Source: Zhengitettix transpicula (lineage: Eukaryota > Arthropoda > Insecta > Orthoptera > Tetrigidae). Taken from it: DNA of 64,000 nt. A model generated the notes under the pieces. That model was not told the origin of the DNA. It ran no database searches and saw only the letters and a program-made list of their open reading frames with translations. The DNA lies in assembly GCA_037074705.1 (NCBI GenBank), contig CM073592.1:22292629-22356628 (forward strand). The letters are read 5' to 3'. This document shows positions 37,612-49,255 of this stretch, piece by piece. How positions within the stretch are numbered: position 1 is the stretch's first letter; each line of letters begins with the position of its first letter. The translations under genes and the position numbers were made by a program.

Positions 37612-38025
37612 AGAGTAACAGGTTACATAAGGGTAATCCTCGGGGTGGAACTCCCCTTTAATAACACCGGAAGGGATTTGAAAGGGGGGATGCGAAAAGG
37701 TAGAGGAAGGTAGCCAAGGGTCAACTAGGGCCCCCGAGCTATAGTTTAAGGATCCTACCCGGCATTCGCCTAAAAGTAATGCAGGGAAAACCCTAGAAAA
37801 ACCTGCATCAGGTAGGTCGGGCATTGGGTACTTGTTCCACGCCCTTCCGATAGCGGGAGAGGAGTTTACTGTGGGGACGCAGCATTCCCTTCTCCGTGCC
37901 TCGACCAGTTTAGGAGGCAGCTGGCCGACTGTTCCAACGGGAATAGCGGACAACTCTTATCGTATGCCCAAGGTCTGTGACCACGGAACATACACCTCTG
38001 AGAACAGGCCGAGGTGCTTCGGCTA
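37612..38025 (-). mobile_element. Family X retroposon, 5'-truncated, minus strand
   Basis: Minus-strand copy. The 3' end is to the left, where GTAACAGGTTACATAAGGG corresponds to the 3' terminal segment. It runs through the conserved middle and stops in the GCCGAGG palindrome region at about 38020. It abuts another minus-strand copy. The 168-codon frame at 37447-37953 reads across this repeat and its flank and is not a gene. Confidence 0.85.
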
Positions 38026-38560
38026 TTTTATTTAGGGCAACAGGCTACATGAGGGTAATCCACTTTGGGCAACTCCCCTTTAATAGCATAGGAAAATATT
38101 TGAAAGGGGGGATGCGGAAGGGTAGAGGAAGATAGCCAAGGGTTAACTAGAGCCCCCGGACTATATTTTAAGGATCCTACCTGGCATTCGCCTAAAGAAA
38201 TTCAGGGAAAACCCTAGAAAAACCTGCATCAGATAGGTCGGGCATTGGGTATTTGTCAAACGCCCTTCCGATAGTGGGAGAGGGGTTTGCTGTGGGGACG
38301 CAGCATTCCCTTCTCCGTGCCTCGACCAGTTTAGGAGGCAGCTGGCCGATTATTACAATGGAATAGCGGACAACTCTTACCGTATGCCCAAGGTCTGCGA
38401 CCCCGGAACATACACCTCTCAAAACAGGCCGAGGTGCCTCGGCTTGTGGGAACCTTAGTTCAAAAACGGAGAGGAAAAGGCATCCCCAAAGGTAGCCCCT
38501 TTGTACCTCTCCTAAAAGGTTCTGCCTGCGAGAGAACATCCCTCGCAGGTTACCTCCGTA
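38026..38560 (-). mobile_element. Family X retroposon, near full length, minus strand
   Basis: Near-complete minus-strand copy, with the tail word TTTAGGGCAACAGG at its left end and the 5' region (CTCGCAGG units, AGAGAACATCCCTCGCAGG) at its right end. Two same-orientation copies in direct contact here, as at 9.5-10.5 kb, suggest preferred insertion next to an existing A-tail or tandem transcription. The 115-codon minus frame 38192-38539 is repeat-internal. Confidence 0.87.
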
Positions 38561-40455
38561 CTTCGGCTAGCCCAAGGTGTTTTTTAAAACTTTAGTTTAA
38601 CATTAATTAACTGCGAGACATGAGATAAGTTGTGTAAGCTGATAGTTCTTTAATCTCGCTTGAGCGTTTTAAAGTTATTAAGATAATTACGTCGCCGGAG
38701 ACTGACTTATCCGGGAGCCACGATATCTCAATTCGGTACTATGATCCTCATACCGTGACCTTCCGTCGGCGCCTAATGATGCTATCTCCGTCCACTTTGA
38801 GCTCCCGATTGAGATTTAAACTTCTACACGCGTACAGCAAAACCCTGACGCGTGCAACAATGTCGGCGCGGTGCTACAAAATAACAAAGAAAAACAACCA
38901 AAGGCCCAACACCGACCGATTGTTATGTTACCAGAAACAGAGGTCGTTATATTTGATAGGTTGTTGCGATTGCGGAGTGCTGTTGACGCAGTAGTTTAGG
39001 GTTGGTGTTTCGTGACAGGTAACCCGGAAATTGGAACACCGTTCTCTGTCCCTTGCGTACTGAGATTCGTTTTCACCGAACTCTGTTCAAATGTGTTTCA
39101 ATTAAAGCTTAACCCTGATGGAAACCCAATAATATGTTAACTTTCACAGATGTTGTCTTATAACGCATTTAACATTTTAATTCTTCAATTGTCTCGTTCG
39201 GGTACGAAACGGTTTTAGTTTTCAAAAAAAAAAAATTGTCCTTTAACGTCCTTGAAAAAATTTCGGTCTTCCTTAGTTTAACCTTACTCCCTAACGTAGT
39301 ATTCACTTATTCTATATGTCTGCAATTTATCTAAATTTCCCTATAAAATACTTACTCAAACACAGAAAAACTAATTTCTCAAACAGTCGTGTATTTTTCT
39401 TATTTCTATCTGAAGTTAAGCTCACCTCCAACTTATGACGTCCATGGTTTTCCAAATTTGGATTTACGTGACTTAGAAGAACATTCCAATATTTTATCTA
39501 GTTATTAATTACTGTAATTGGGTAAAACAGTTTAATAATCCTTATTTCTAAAATAAAAGTAGCAGCGTTGCGTAAGAACAGTATCAGGAATGCCGTGGCA
39601 AAAAGGAGTATTTTTTTTTGTTTTGGGGTACTTTTCTAGAGTTAAATTACGTCGTACCATAAATTCTGCGAGATAAGTGGACTGCACTTAACGGTGTTGT
39701 AAATTGCTTCCCGTACTTGGTGGCTTGGCTACAAAGCCTTTTAGCGAAAAGATCGTTACAGTCGAAAGTCACCGCCCGCTATATCGCTAATTCGAGAAAA
39801 CCCGACGCTCAGTGGTGATGGTGGCTAATGAAATGTCCGCAAAACGCACGACACACACACACACACATATATGCTCGTGTTTTTTTTCATGAATGAAGTA
39901 TAGCCCTTTGTTTTTATTATCGCCGTCGGGACCGACCGAGAAGTTGGAGTAAGAGAGAGAGGAGAGGAACGGATATTTTTAAAAGTCCGATTGGTGGCGA
40001 CTGTGTGACCGAAGCCAAGCCAGGGAAACCACCAACAGAATCCATAAAAGTCGGAGCGATGGAAACCGCCGACCACGGATGGCTCCTCTGTCTCCCTCGA
40101 CGATCTCCTGCCAACATAGTACTTTTATTTTTTCATGTTTCCCTTGTTGCCTCTTCGATCCCAGAGCGCTATTTCGGTAGTTTTTGTGGGGGTTTGTTTT
40201 TGCCTCCATCATCTATTTATGTTTGGGGTTTGGTTTTATCCACCCAGATATAAAATTAGTGGTTAGGTGAAGCGATGTTAACGGAACACGAACTAAGTCA
40301 TTTTGAAGTGACCACGTTACCCAAAACTGGTGTTAAATTTCGTTTATAATAATTTGTGTCTTTATCTACACATCCTGAAATTAACTAATATCAACAATTA
40401 ATAATTATAAATACAGGAACACAACCACATTTATTAAGAAGAAACATAAAATTCA
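38561..40455. other. Mixed noncoding DNA
   Basis: A GC-richer block at 38690-39080 and another at 39740-40250 are of unknown origin; the second carries a short CA run near 39850. Frames of 66-83 codons overlap in several registers and show no domain. Confidence 0.4.
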
Positions 40456-40456
40456 C

Positions 40457-40495
40457 AACCTTTCGTCCTCAATCAAGGACTACATGAGGTGTATG
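40457..40495 (-). repeat. Hammerhead-like motif with perfect stem II
   Basis: On the minus strand GTCCT pairs with AGGAC across a TGATTG loop, followed by GAAAGGTT and a GTG that could pair CAC upstream as stem I. The core reads CTCATGT, two changes from CUGAUGA, so it is predicted inactive. Confidence 0.55.
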
Positions 40496-42455
40496 AATAC
40501 GTAATCACCATAAACCCCCTATAAATATTAGCCGAGATTTTTGTCATATAAATTTTGCGTACAAACCTATATTTCACCTTATGTGGCATATTATGGATGC
40601 TAATTACCCTTAGATTGTTTTTAATTTTATTTTGTATTGTTTATAAATTATTTCTGACCAATTTGGCTGTATTCATACATTTATAATTTCAGTGAAACCA
40701 GATAAATATATCAACTAATAACGTTAGTGTACAGGTAAAAATGTAAAAAAATATTTTTAACATTAAATCCAACATAAATATTATAAGTAACGTCTAATGA
40801 CTCCGTAGAATATTAATTTCAGTTCATTTGTAACCAAAATTCTCTTGCGTTTCATCCACATATGAAAACGTTTATCATTAAAATTAAAACAACCATCATG
40901 AGTCCATTTATTTTTTGAAAAAATATAATGGGATAAAAAACCATACACGTATTACATTATTTATAAGAAAAAGAAATATATTTCATCTACTGCAGTGGAA
41001 TATCATTTTTACAATCGTTATTTAACCCTGATAGTATTAGGTCATATTCTATATCCTTCATAGAGGCGATGGCCTACAACGATGTGGAATGAATCATGGA
41101 TTTGTATATAAAATATAACAATATCCTTTAATAATTATTTATCAGAACCTATCAATTAAATTACATTTTCTCATACGTCCTATAGAAATTTTATTTGTCC
41201 GGATTTTCCCATGTAATTATTTATTTAAACCCGAAACTGTATTTAATTCTACATTAATCTTTATTCAGTACGTGATTTTACTTACCTATGGTAATTTCAT
41301 CAACATCCCATCCCCGGTGCTATAAAATACATTGAATTTTATTGCATCAATGCCAACAAACATACGTTCGAATTTCTTCTTAAATATACTCCTTGAGTAT
41401 TGCAGGATATAATTGTCCTTCAGTCTTCAGATATTACGAAAGATTAAATTTATGAAATTGTTTGCTACATTCAAAATGTAAACAAATGGTCGCCATATTG
41501 TAGTCACTAACATAACACGAAAATGAACTTACGTTTTCCGCCAGGATCGTGTTTTGTATTGTTTTTTATTATCATTCGATGGAGTATTGCTGGATAAAAT
41601 TATACTTTTTATGCAATAAAAATATTTCTGCTTTATTTCATTACGGATAAAAAGAACTATTTCCTTTGTTCGTCGCGTAGTAACGTCTCTCGCTCTCGCG
41701 TGACGTCACGGTCTCTTGGCGCGCAGTAATTTAACCAAAAATTATTACGTTTTTCAATTATAATTCTTTCCACATTTATGCTAGTGGTTTTCTCACCCCC
41801 CCTTCCCCCCCCCCCACAGTACCGTTTCTTGTGTACCAATTTTTGTTTAAATCTCCCCACGCGTTAAATTTGTATAGAAACTAACGTAAATACATACATA
41901 CATACTTAAAAATATACATAATTTTTTATTTAATAGATAAATATCAATTCATTCATCGAATAGGAGATGTGATTGAACAAAAATTCTAATTAGTTATTTT
42001 CTTAAATTAATTTTATTAACATTTAATTCTACATTGTTCACTGGGAACTAATTGAACTTAGTAATACCTTTATAATGGATCCCTTTCTATGTGATGACCT
42101 TGATTGAATACTCTTCTTCTTCTTCTTCTTCTTGTATTAAATACGTGCACATGTGAGTTAATTGTGGAGAGTTGTATATTGCCTTTCATTTATATGTTTA
42201 TAAATCCATAAACATTTGCAACTATTGACTCTTAATTCGGCTACTCTGTACCTGGAGAAAGTACAAATGCAAATATGAAAATTCGTTGAAATTCTTTCAG
42301 CCTTTCTTGTGTGTTAGTGACTTTCAAGATTGCAGACAGAGAAGTTCGTTTTTATTTACATAGAAAACCGGTGTTTTCCCCTGTTGTCCGCTCTTTACTG
42401 ATCTGTAATTTGTTAATGCCACAATGGCTGAACACATAAATAAACCAATTTAAGC
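40496..42455. other. AT-rich noncoding DNA with a CpG-rich CRE patch
   Basis: At about 41670-41720 an otherwise AT-rich stretch contains TCGCTCTCGCGTGACGTCAC, with the palindromic CRE at 41701-41708. Poly-C runs lie near 41800-41817, and a (TTC)n run at about 42113-42133. Confidence 0.45.
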
Positions 42456-42700
42456 CGCCTGGTCTGCCGAGGGTGGATAATTTGTAGAAATCTCCTCCCC
42501 CCCCCCCCAAAGTTTCCTTGCGTTTCCTTGCTTGGAAGCCGATTTACCTGAAAGCCACTTTCAGCTTCTCGGCGCCCAAGTGACTAAGAAGTCGTTTGAT
42601 CTTCCGGATCCGCTATCCACTTAGACGCTTCGCAAAACTTGTGGATTTCATTTGACTGATGGCTGAGATTGGCAGACTTTGACCCTGCTTTGCTTCGAGG
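42456..42700. other. Small GC-richer island with poly-C run
   Basis: A poly-C run lies near 42497-42508. The 107-codon minus frame (42584-42907) is of chance quality. Confidence 0.35.
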
Positions 42701-43501
42701 GATTAAAAAAAGGATGGAAAGGAAATGCAGGGGGAAAAAAGTTCCACCGAACCGAATCCAAATACTTTTCGTGAAAAAAAAAAGTGAAGAATTGGTGCGT
42801 CGTCCAACTAAACTCTTAGCCACTCGTGTTGATTTAATTATGACTTGATCTATGTTGTACATATTATTCGTCTCTAGTTCTTCCAAAATAATATATGTAA
42901 TGCACATTAATTATTTTAGACATAAATAGTTTCTAATTTACTTCATATAATTACATTTATATATTCAAATATATATTCCTGAAATACTTTGTAATATATT
43001 TTCCTTAGAACGGAAGTAGAATTTTATCTCTGAGTAATGGATCTTATTAAATATATTATATTCTTCAAATATATGGAATTGATAATATTAGAAAAATGAA
43101 TAAATAATTAATAAAGATATAATTTTCTCGTTAAGTTATTAAAATTATTTAGATCACCAACAATGTTCCATTAAATTAAATAGAATCTTCCAGTAATATT
43201 TCTCCTTATAAGATCTTTTTTAAAAAAATTATTTTTTCATACCTTATCCGTAATTAATTTGAATATTACATAACATTTATTTATTTGAGACTCTCAACAT
43301 TATAAATTGACCGATTTCTCATCCTCATTCTCATGTTATATACTTCTGACTGCTTATATTGTTCCGCGATTAAATTTTATCATCTGGATATATTTTTCCA
43401 ATTTTATGGTTTCTGATTATACGTCTGTTTACAACTAAACAAAATAAAATGTAGCTGATGACCAACATACATGCAACTATTAAAGGTATTCAGTTTGAAA
43501 T

Positions 43502-43578
43502 AACATTGTTTCTGGTACCTATTTGTACCTTCAAGTCACGACCTGAAGAAGTGACAAACTTGTACTGAAAAGTTATTT
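43502..43578. repeat. Back-to-back pair of hammerhead-like motifs
   Basis: A minus-strand motif (about 43535 to 43505; stem GGTAC/GTACC region followed by AGAAACAATGTT) stands immediately beside a plus-strand motif (43542-43575; CTGAAGA core, imperfect stem, then GAAAAGTT). The pair is inverted with almost no spacer. Both have changes in the GAAAC or core segment and look inactive. Confidence 0.55.
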
Positions 43579-43992
43579 TTTTAAGTGGTTTTTCTTAATA
43601 TTCCGCTACGGCCCGATGCGAAACCTTGGCCTCCAGTAATAATACTCTCCATGACCTTCTTTCCAATGCAATTCTCCGGTATTTTTGCCCAGTTTTTCTT
43701 CAATTCATTGGTCCTTTCCGAGGTTCATCTACTCGTTTTCGAGACTGTCTGTTATTTGCATGATGTGGTTGTTGCCCATATGCTCAAACCTGGATGAATG
43801 TAAATTATATTGATCATAAACGATATTTTGTAATATTCGATTTTTATTATCCAGTCCCATATGAAAAAATATCTCTATTTTTAAATGTATTTCCTACTAA
43901 GTAATAACAAAACTCTATTTTCCTTAAATATCTTACTCTCGATGCTGAATTTACATCTTCACCCATATAGTTTCTATTCTTCGTATATAAAA

Positions 43993-44155
43993 GCTGCTGT
44001 GTAGGATCCTTAAAATATAGCCCGGGGACCTTAGTTTACCTTTGGCTACCTTCCTCTACCCTTCAGCATCCCCCCTTTCAAATCCCTTCCTATGCTATTA
44101 AAGGGAAATTGCCACCATGTGGATTACCCTCATGTAGCCTGTTACCCTAAAAAAA
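43993..44155 (+). mobile_element. Family X retroposon, strongly 5'-truncated, exact duplication
   Basis: Only the 3' 160 bp are present, from the GTAGGATCCTTAAAATATAG word to the A-tail. It is bounded by the exact 12-bp direct repeat TCGTATATAAAA at 43981-43992 and 44156-44167. A truncated copy with a perfect duplication is direct evidence for target-primed reverse transcription. Confidence 0.93.
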
Positions 44156-44531
44156 TCGTATATAAAAACCAACCATTGTGTATTCAATGCAACAAATCGT
44201 TTCGGACATTCCTATCTTAATTTTAGTTACACTTTTTCTCCTTGTATTTTAATTTGGTTCTCCCTTCGTTTTAGTATATCACAAACCTTATTCACAAACA
44301 AAATTTCACCTCTAGTTTATGTAGAAGTATGTAACGAACCAAATGTTATACAGCCAATAATTTTTCGACAATATAATAATTGGAGCTTTACTTTTGAAAA
44401 AAATATTTGTCTGTAAAAATATTACGAATTAAATTAAAAATTAATTTCAGGGTTCCTTTAAAGCAGTGGATGACAACATGTAATATAAAAACATAAAAAT
44501 AAAAATATTTATAAAAATGTTTAATTGAAAA

Positions 44532-44742
44532 TTAGTCATAAGTAAGACGGTCAAATACAGACAAAAAAGTGATAATGTAAATGTCACACATTGTTTCTGG
44601 AAGTCTTTGTCCTTTCTTCACGTGAAGAATTTTTCTTGCGTTTTTTCTGCAACCTAAAGAAAGGAACAAGGCTTCCAAAAACGTTGTGCGGTATTTATAT
44701 TATCTGTTTTCTGATTGTATTTGGCTATATCTCTTATTATTA
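44532..44742. repeat. Foldback with two hammerhead-related arms
   Basis: The left arm (minus: words AGAAACAATGTGTGAC, then an ATTATCAC-type and TTTTTTGTCTGTATTTG segment reading outward) and the right arm (plus: CTAAAGAAAGGAACAAGG, AAAACGTTGTGCGG, ATTATCTG, TTGTATTTGGC) are similar in inverted orientation around about 44620-44652. A third, single arm of the same subfamily lies at 59495-59600. Core residues are changed in both arms here. Confidence 0.65.
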
Positions 44743-44939
44743 ACGTATAATGTATTTACTATTTTTTACCTTTAAAAATGTTAAATGTAAAGGATCAGTT
44801 CATGTGTCCTTTATTATTACGTTAACGAAAGAGGAAAACAATCGACTGGTTTTTTGAAGAACGATTTGAACTCTGACATACTCACTCTCTGAAGAAGAAT
44901 CATGTTTCGCGCATACTACATACGATATATGTGACACCG

Positions 44940-46250
44940 AAACCGCCCATCCCTCCCTCATCCCCCAAAACTACCCCCCTCTCAAGTGTCCGTTCGTAAA
45001 TGTTTACGATGCATCGACGTAAAAGTTCGAAGGGCTGAAAGAGTAGGTTGGGGTGAGTAGGATCTGAAAATGCCACCCTCGGGGTGGGGAAAAAAATGAC
45101 ATTTTTTGTATTACTGTGTGCGTGCGGCTATAAATAAGGAACGTATCGGTTTAAAAGGCTGTACACGCTTCGAAGAGGGAGAGTAGGGGGTGTATGCCGT
45201 CAAAAGTCGATTATTTCACCGTCTATTCGAGAAAAAAACGGGGACTCTGTGCTAAATGCTGAGCAATATATTCGTGAGAACAAACATATTTCCTATCGGA
45301 ACGAAAAGTGCATTACGACGGCGTGAGAGAAAGCGTGGTGGGTGGAGGTGCGTTTTTTTGGGGGGGAAAAATATATATGAATATACGCGTAGCTGCCTTA
45401 CCCCTCCACCGACAGTCCCCTTTCAGTTACTTTTTTTTTCTCTTTCACGGAAACAAATCTGCGAAATAGAAAGAGGATCGCGTTTGGAGGCAAGTGACAA
45501 AAGAATGAGTACCATTTCCTCCTGGCCCAGATCTTTGTCTGTGTTAATAATTGAATGGTTGTCACATGGCAACGGATGGCTTCAAGAGTGTGGGGGGGGA
45601 GATGTTGGTCCTCGAGATGTGCAAAATAATGCAATCTGCGTACCACCTCGCACCCTCAACAACCCCCCTCCCCGGTAACTCGCCTTGGCGTCGCATACGT
45701 CATCAAGGAGTTCATTTCCGCTGTCCTCGCTCCCGTAGACAGCAGGACCCAGTATTTTTTTCAACACCCCCACCCCCCTGCCCTTTTCCTCATATCCCTA
45801 CCTTTCTTCTTCGTCCCCCTTGTCCCCGTTTTTTGGCCAATGGCCGATAAGTTAGGGTCCCGCAAGCAGCAAAAAGGGTGGCGTCGCATTCCACAGAGCG
45901 CCTCTACCTGCGTCGCGTGACCACGAGGCGACAGCTCAGTAATTAATTCTAAAAAAGGCTGAAAATTGAGAAAACTCATTAAAACTACTGGTGCAGAGGC
46001 CGGGGAAACCCCTTTCGTATAATAAAACGGTGAGAGAGAAAGAGAGTATACGGGAGGAAAAAAAATGTCGCGTAATTTAAAAATCCTATATCAAGGCCCT
46101 GGCATTGCTTGTTTACTGCGGAAATAGTCTTCCCTTTTCGCGAGGGGATAGGGGTTGAAACGGGATCGGAGTATGAAGTTTTTAGGTGGTAGAACGGGCA
46201 GAAATCAACCGTCGTCTCGTATATCAAATGCCACGAGCAGGTAATTAAAG
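44940..46250. promoter_or_regulatory. Largest GC-rich island of the window
   Basis: About 1.3 kb of GC-rich DNA with CpG-containing words, C- and G-runs, a small CCACCC/GGGTGG hairpin near 45071, and overlapping open frames on both strands (140, 99, 82, 80 codons). Several frames open at once is what GC-rich noncoding DNA with few stop codons gives. This could be a CpG-rich promoter or enhancer cluster; I see no splice-bounded exon that I would defend. Confidence 0.33.
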
Positions 46251-46630
46251 ATTCCGACCGTACGAAAACACTGAAAGTGTCATAAATTTTCGGAATTTTC
46301 CAGTTAACAGTCCGTAGGCATTTCCTGGAATCGAGAGGCTTAGGTCATTCACTCAGTCAAGTTGTGTTCAACCCGCATTCGTTACAAGGTGAAAAGTTAC
46401 TGACAGCTATATGTTTGTTTACTTAAAAGTCAAAACTATTAGCGGGTAACTAGAAACATTTAAAGAGCTAAAGATAGCGTGGTTTACAATTTCAGAGAAC
46501 TTAGAAAGGCAGATTATTTCAAGCGACAAGAGATCATACTTTCAAGTGACTGTCATCCCGCTGCCGATAACTCACAGTGACAGCAAACTTTATATTTTAT
46601 ATATACTGAAACTGACAGGTTACATAAATC

Positions 46631-47196
46631 CGACCATGAAAGTCCTGCAAGGGCTATTCTCTCGCAGGCAATACCTGCGAGGGATGTTCTCTCGCAGGCA
46701 GAAGCTTTTAGGAGAGATACGAAGGGGATACATTTGGGTATGCCTTTTCCTCTCCGTTTTTGAACTAAGGTTCCCACAAGCCGAGGCACCTCGGCCTGTT
46801 TTGAGAGGTGTATGTGATGGGGTCGCAGACCTTGGGCATACGGTAAGAGTTTTTCGCTATTTCCATTGGAATATTCGGCCAGCTGCCTCCTAAACTGGTC
46901 GAGGCACGGAGAAGGGAATGCTGCGTCCTCACAGCAAACTCCTCTCCCGCTATCGGAAGGTCGTGGGACAAGTACCCAATGGCCGACCTACCCGTTGCAG
47001 GTTTTCCTAGGGTTTTCCCTGCATTTCTTTAGGCGAATGCCGGGTAGGATCCTTAAACTATAGCTCGGGGGCCCTAGTAAACCTTGGCTACCTTCCTCCA
47101 CCCTTCCGCATCCCCCCTTTAATATCCCTTCCTATGCTATTAAAGGGGAGTTGCCCAAAGTGGATCACCCTCATTTAGCCTGTTGCCCTAAAAAAA
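46631..47196 (+). mobile_element. Family X retroposon, full-length reference copy
   Basis: Bounded by the exact 14-bp repeat AGGTTACATAAATC (46617-46630 and 47197-47210), so both ends are defined. It starts CGACCATGAAAGTCC and ends CTGTTGCCCTAAAAAAA, 566 bp in all. Order: two CTCTCGCAGGCA units near the 5' end separated by ATACCTGCGAGGG (able to form a hairpin); a GGAGAGATACGAAGG segment; the 16-nt palindrome GCCGAGGCACCTCGGC; a conserved middle; GGATCCTTAAA; a C-rich block; and the A-tail. I see no tRNA-type A and B boxes and no enzyme, so it is a SINE-like non-autonomous retroposon of unidentified origin. It could be a deletion derivative of a LINE. Confidence 0.93.
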
Positions 47197-47210
47197 AGGT
47201 TACATAAATC

Positions 47211-47625
47211 ATTGTTAGACCTGTTGATTCTTTGCCTAAACTATTTATTTTCCTTACCTTGCAAATTACGTAATTATTTTGAAACAATTATTTTAAATAT
47301 CTTGATCCTGGAACAAAATAAGTTTATTTTTAAGATGAAAACTGATATTAAATATATTTCTAGATGTTTTAGGCCAAATTGGAAGACTATCATCATGTAC
47401 ATGCATTTAAATTTATTTTGTGCCGGAAAAATAAAAATAACGTCATGCACGCATATAATCAAAATTTTTTGGGTGTTTCGATAACAATCGTCAAATTTTA
47501 AAAAATTTGCAACTGTTCTGCTTTTAACTCGACTGGATTGAACAATGTAGTGTTAAAAAGAGGAAAATCTCAAATTTTACGTAGTTCCACATGTGAGAGC
47601 TGTTGTTAATGTTAGACATCTTTGA
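47211..47625. other. AT-rich noncoding DNA
   Basis: No defended feature. The 90-codon frame 47212-47484 is AT-rich chance sequence. The last 40 bp may belong to the transposase relic that follows. Confidence 0.45.
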
Positions 47626-47860
47626 CGATGGATCGGCCGTACATTCAGTCTTACATCAATGGCCACCAAGGTCATCGGTCCTCACAGAATTTGATTTTTT
47701 TTCTTGTGGGGGTTCATAAAGGCCTTAGTTTAGATACCTCCATGTCCAGCAACAATGGTCCAACCGCATGACAACAGTCGTGGAAGCAGTAACACTCAAC
47801 ATGCTATATTTCGAAATATATACACGTCAAATCGGATAATTATTTTTGAAACACCCTGTA
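47626..47860 (+). pseudogene. Mariner-type transposase 3' fragment
   Basis: Decayed C-terminal part of a mariner/Tc1-superfamily transposase (DDE/D cut-and-paste recombinase). Visible landmarks in order are RWIGR at 47626-47640, WPPR at 47660-47671 in another frame, DFF at 47693-47701, and, after a further one-base shift in the T-run, an LVG(V/F)-like continuation where the family has LWGF. Stops and frameshifts abolish function. The fragment ends at 47851-47860 with ACACCCTGTA, the mirror of the TACAGGGTG terminus common in this group, so the 3' end of the element is preserved. The N-terminal DNA-binding domain and 5' terminus are absent. Confidence 0.8.
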
Positions 47861-48132
47861 CTTTCTCGCTGCACCTTTCCAAATTCTAATTATATTTACA
47901 TATTAGTAGCACCATTACTGATTATTATTTTAATTACAAATCTATGAGATGTTAAAGAAATTTGAACTGTCAGATTCTGAAATAAACGGGAAAGACCTGA
48001 TGATAAAATCCGTTAATACGCAGTACAGACAATATACGGGGATTTTTGATACGATATAGAAATAAATAAACGCCTACAAAGGAACTATCGATGTGTGTTA
48101 ATGTGTCAACTAATAAAAACTGTTGTGAGCGT

Positions 48133-48172
<40 letters not shown>

Positions 48173-48690
48173 ATTAAATTATGAGTGAAAAAAAGAAACA
48201 TTCTATTTGATTACTGGTACGAATTATTCCACGCAAACAGGGTAATGGGATCTTTAGAGAAACTATGGTGGTCGAAGGGACGAGTGTGAAGAGATACGAG
48301 AATACCGGAAAAAATATGATTAAATACGTTACTGTATACATCAACGGAAGGGAACTTGTTAATGGGATCAAGAGACAATTAGAAGACGTTTTCTGTAATC
48401 CTGTCTTTCATTACGTGGCGCAACATAAAAGTTCGTTTCTCCGTATGTACAAAATTTTAGAAAGAGACGCATTCGGATATTATTTAAAAGTTTGAATTCA
48501 GCTTTTCTAAATTTTTTGGATATAAATAACCAGCTGAGGAATTCATACACCAGGATTTTATAAAATAATAAAATTGACGACGTCAGACAAGAGACGAGTT
48601 TAAGTAAAAGGACTAGAGTATAACAAGTAAGGAGAAGAAACAAAGATAAGTAAAGGGAGGTAAGATATATATGGAACCGAAAAAGATCAC
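47861..48690. repeat. AT-rich DNA with a (TA)n microsatellite
   Basis: The (TA)n run occupies about 48135-48169. Frames at 48265-48495 (plus) and 48368-48643 (minus) are unrecognised. Confidence 0.55.
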
Positions 48691-49255
48691 GCCCAGGTGA
48701 CGTTATATTAGCAGTGGAGGCAGGTGTCTAAGTGAAGGCATTTTTGTCCACCAGCAACAGCAGTTGTGTGTTGGTGTGGCTTGCTCGTTAAGGGCAAGAT
48801 TCACGCCCCCAACTCCAACTGTAACACCCCCCTCCACCCACACACACAGTACTACGCCGTAATATATATGGGTGTTATTACTCGCGGCCAAGCATGCAGA
48901 CGACAGCCCAAAAACTTAAACACACATACAACCCCCTAAAAACAGCAACACGAGTCAGCGGCGGCGGCGTTCGAAGCTACAACTTTTTAATTAAGGCGGA
49001 GGGAATGAGTTAAAGAAGCATTCCACACATTGTTGCCCCCACCCCCTCCCCTTCTGCGCCCTTCTCCCCCCCCCCTAAACTCACTCATTGTGGCCTGGCA
49101 ACAGGGCCACCCCCTACCACCCCCGTACTCCCTCATTTCACGGCACCCGGAAAAATAATATTGCAGTGTGCCGCTTGTAGAAAGGCAGACACGAGGAAAA
49201 GGAAAGTTGATGCGATACTCGACGTTTAGGGAGGAATCGCGAGGCGCCGCTTAAT
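48691..49255. promoter_or_regulatory. GC-rich island, C-rich
   Basis: C-rich tracts at 49037-49075 and CpG-containing words (GGCGGCGGCGTTCG near 48960, GGCGCCGC near 49241) lie between AT-rich flanks. Short AATTAA words alternate with GC blocks. Candidate regulatory island. Confidence 0.3.

Noticed and set aside
37447..37953. 168-codon minus frame
   Set aside because: It reads through a family X retroposon copy; the same peptide stretch appears at every copy of the repeat.
45256..45678. 140-codon plus frame in the large GC island
   Set aside because: GC-rich DNA with few stop codons; several competing frames and no domain.
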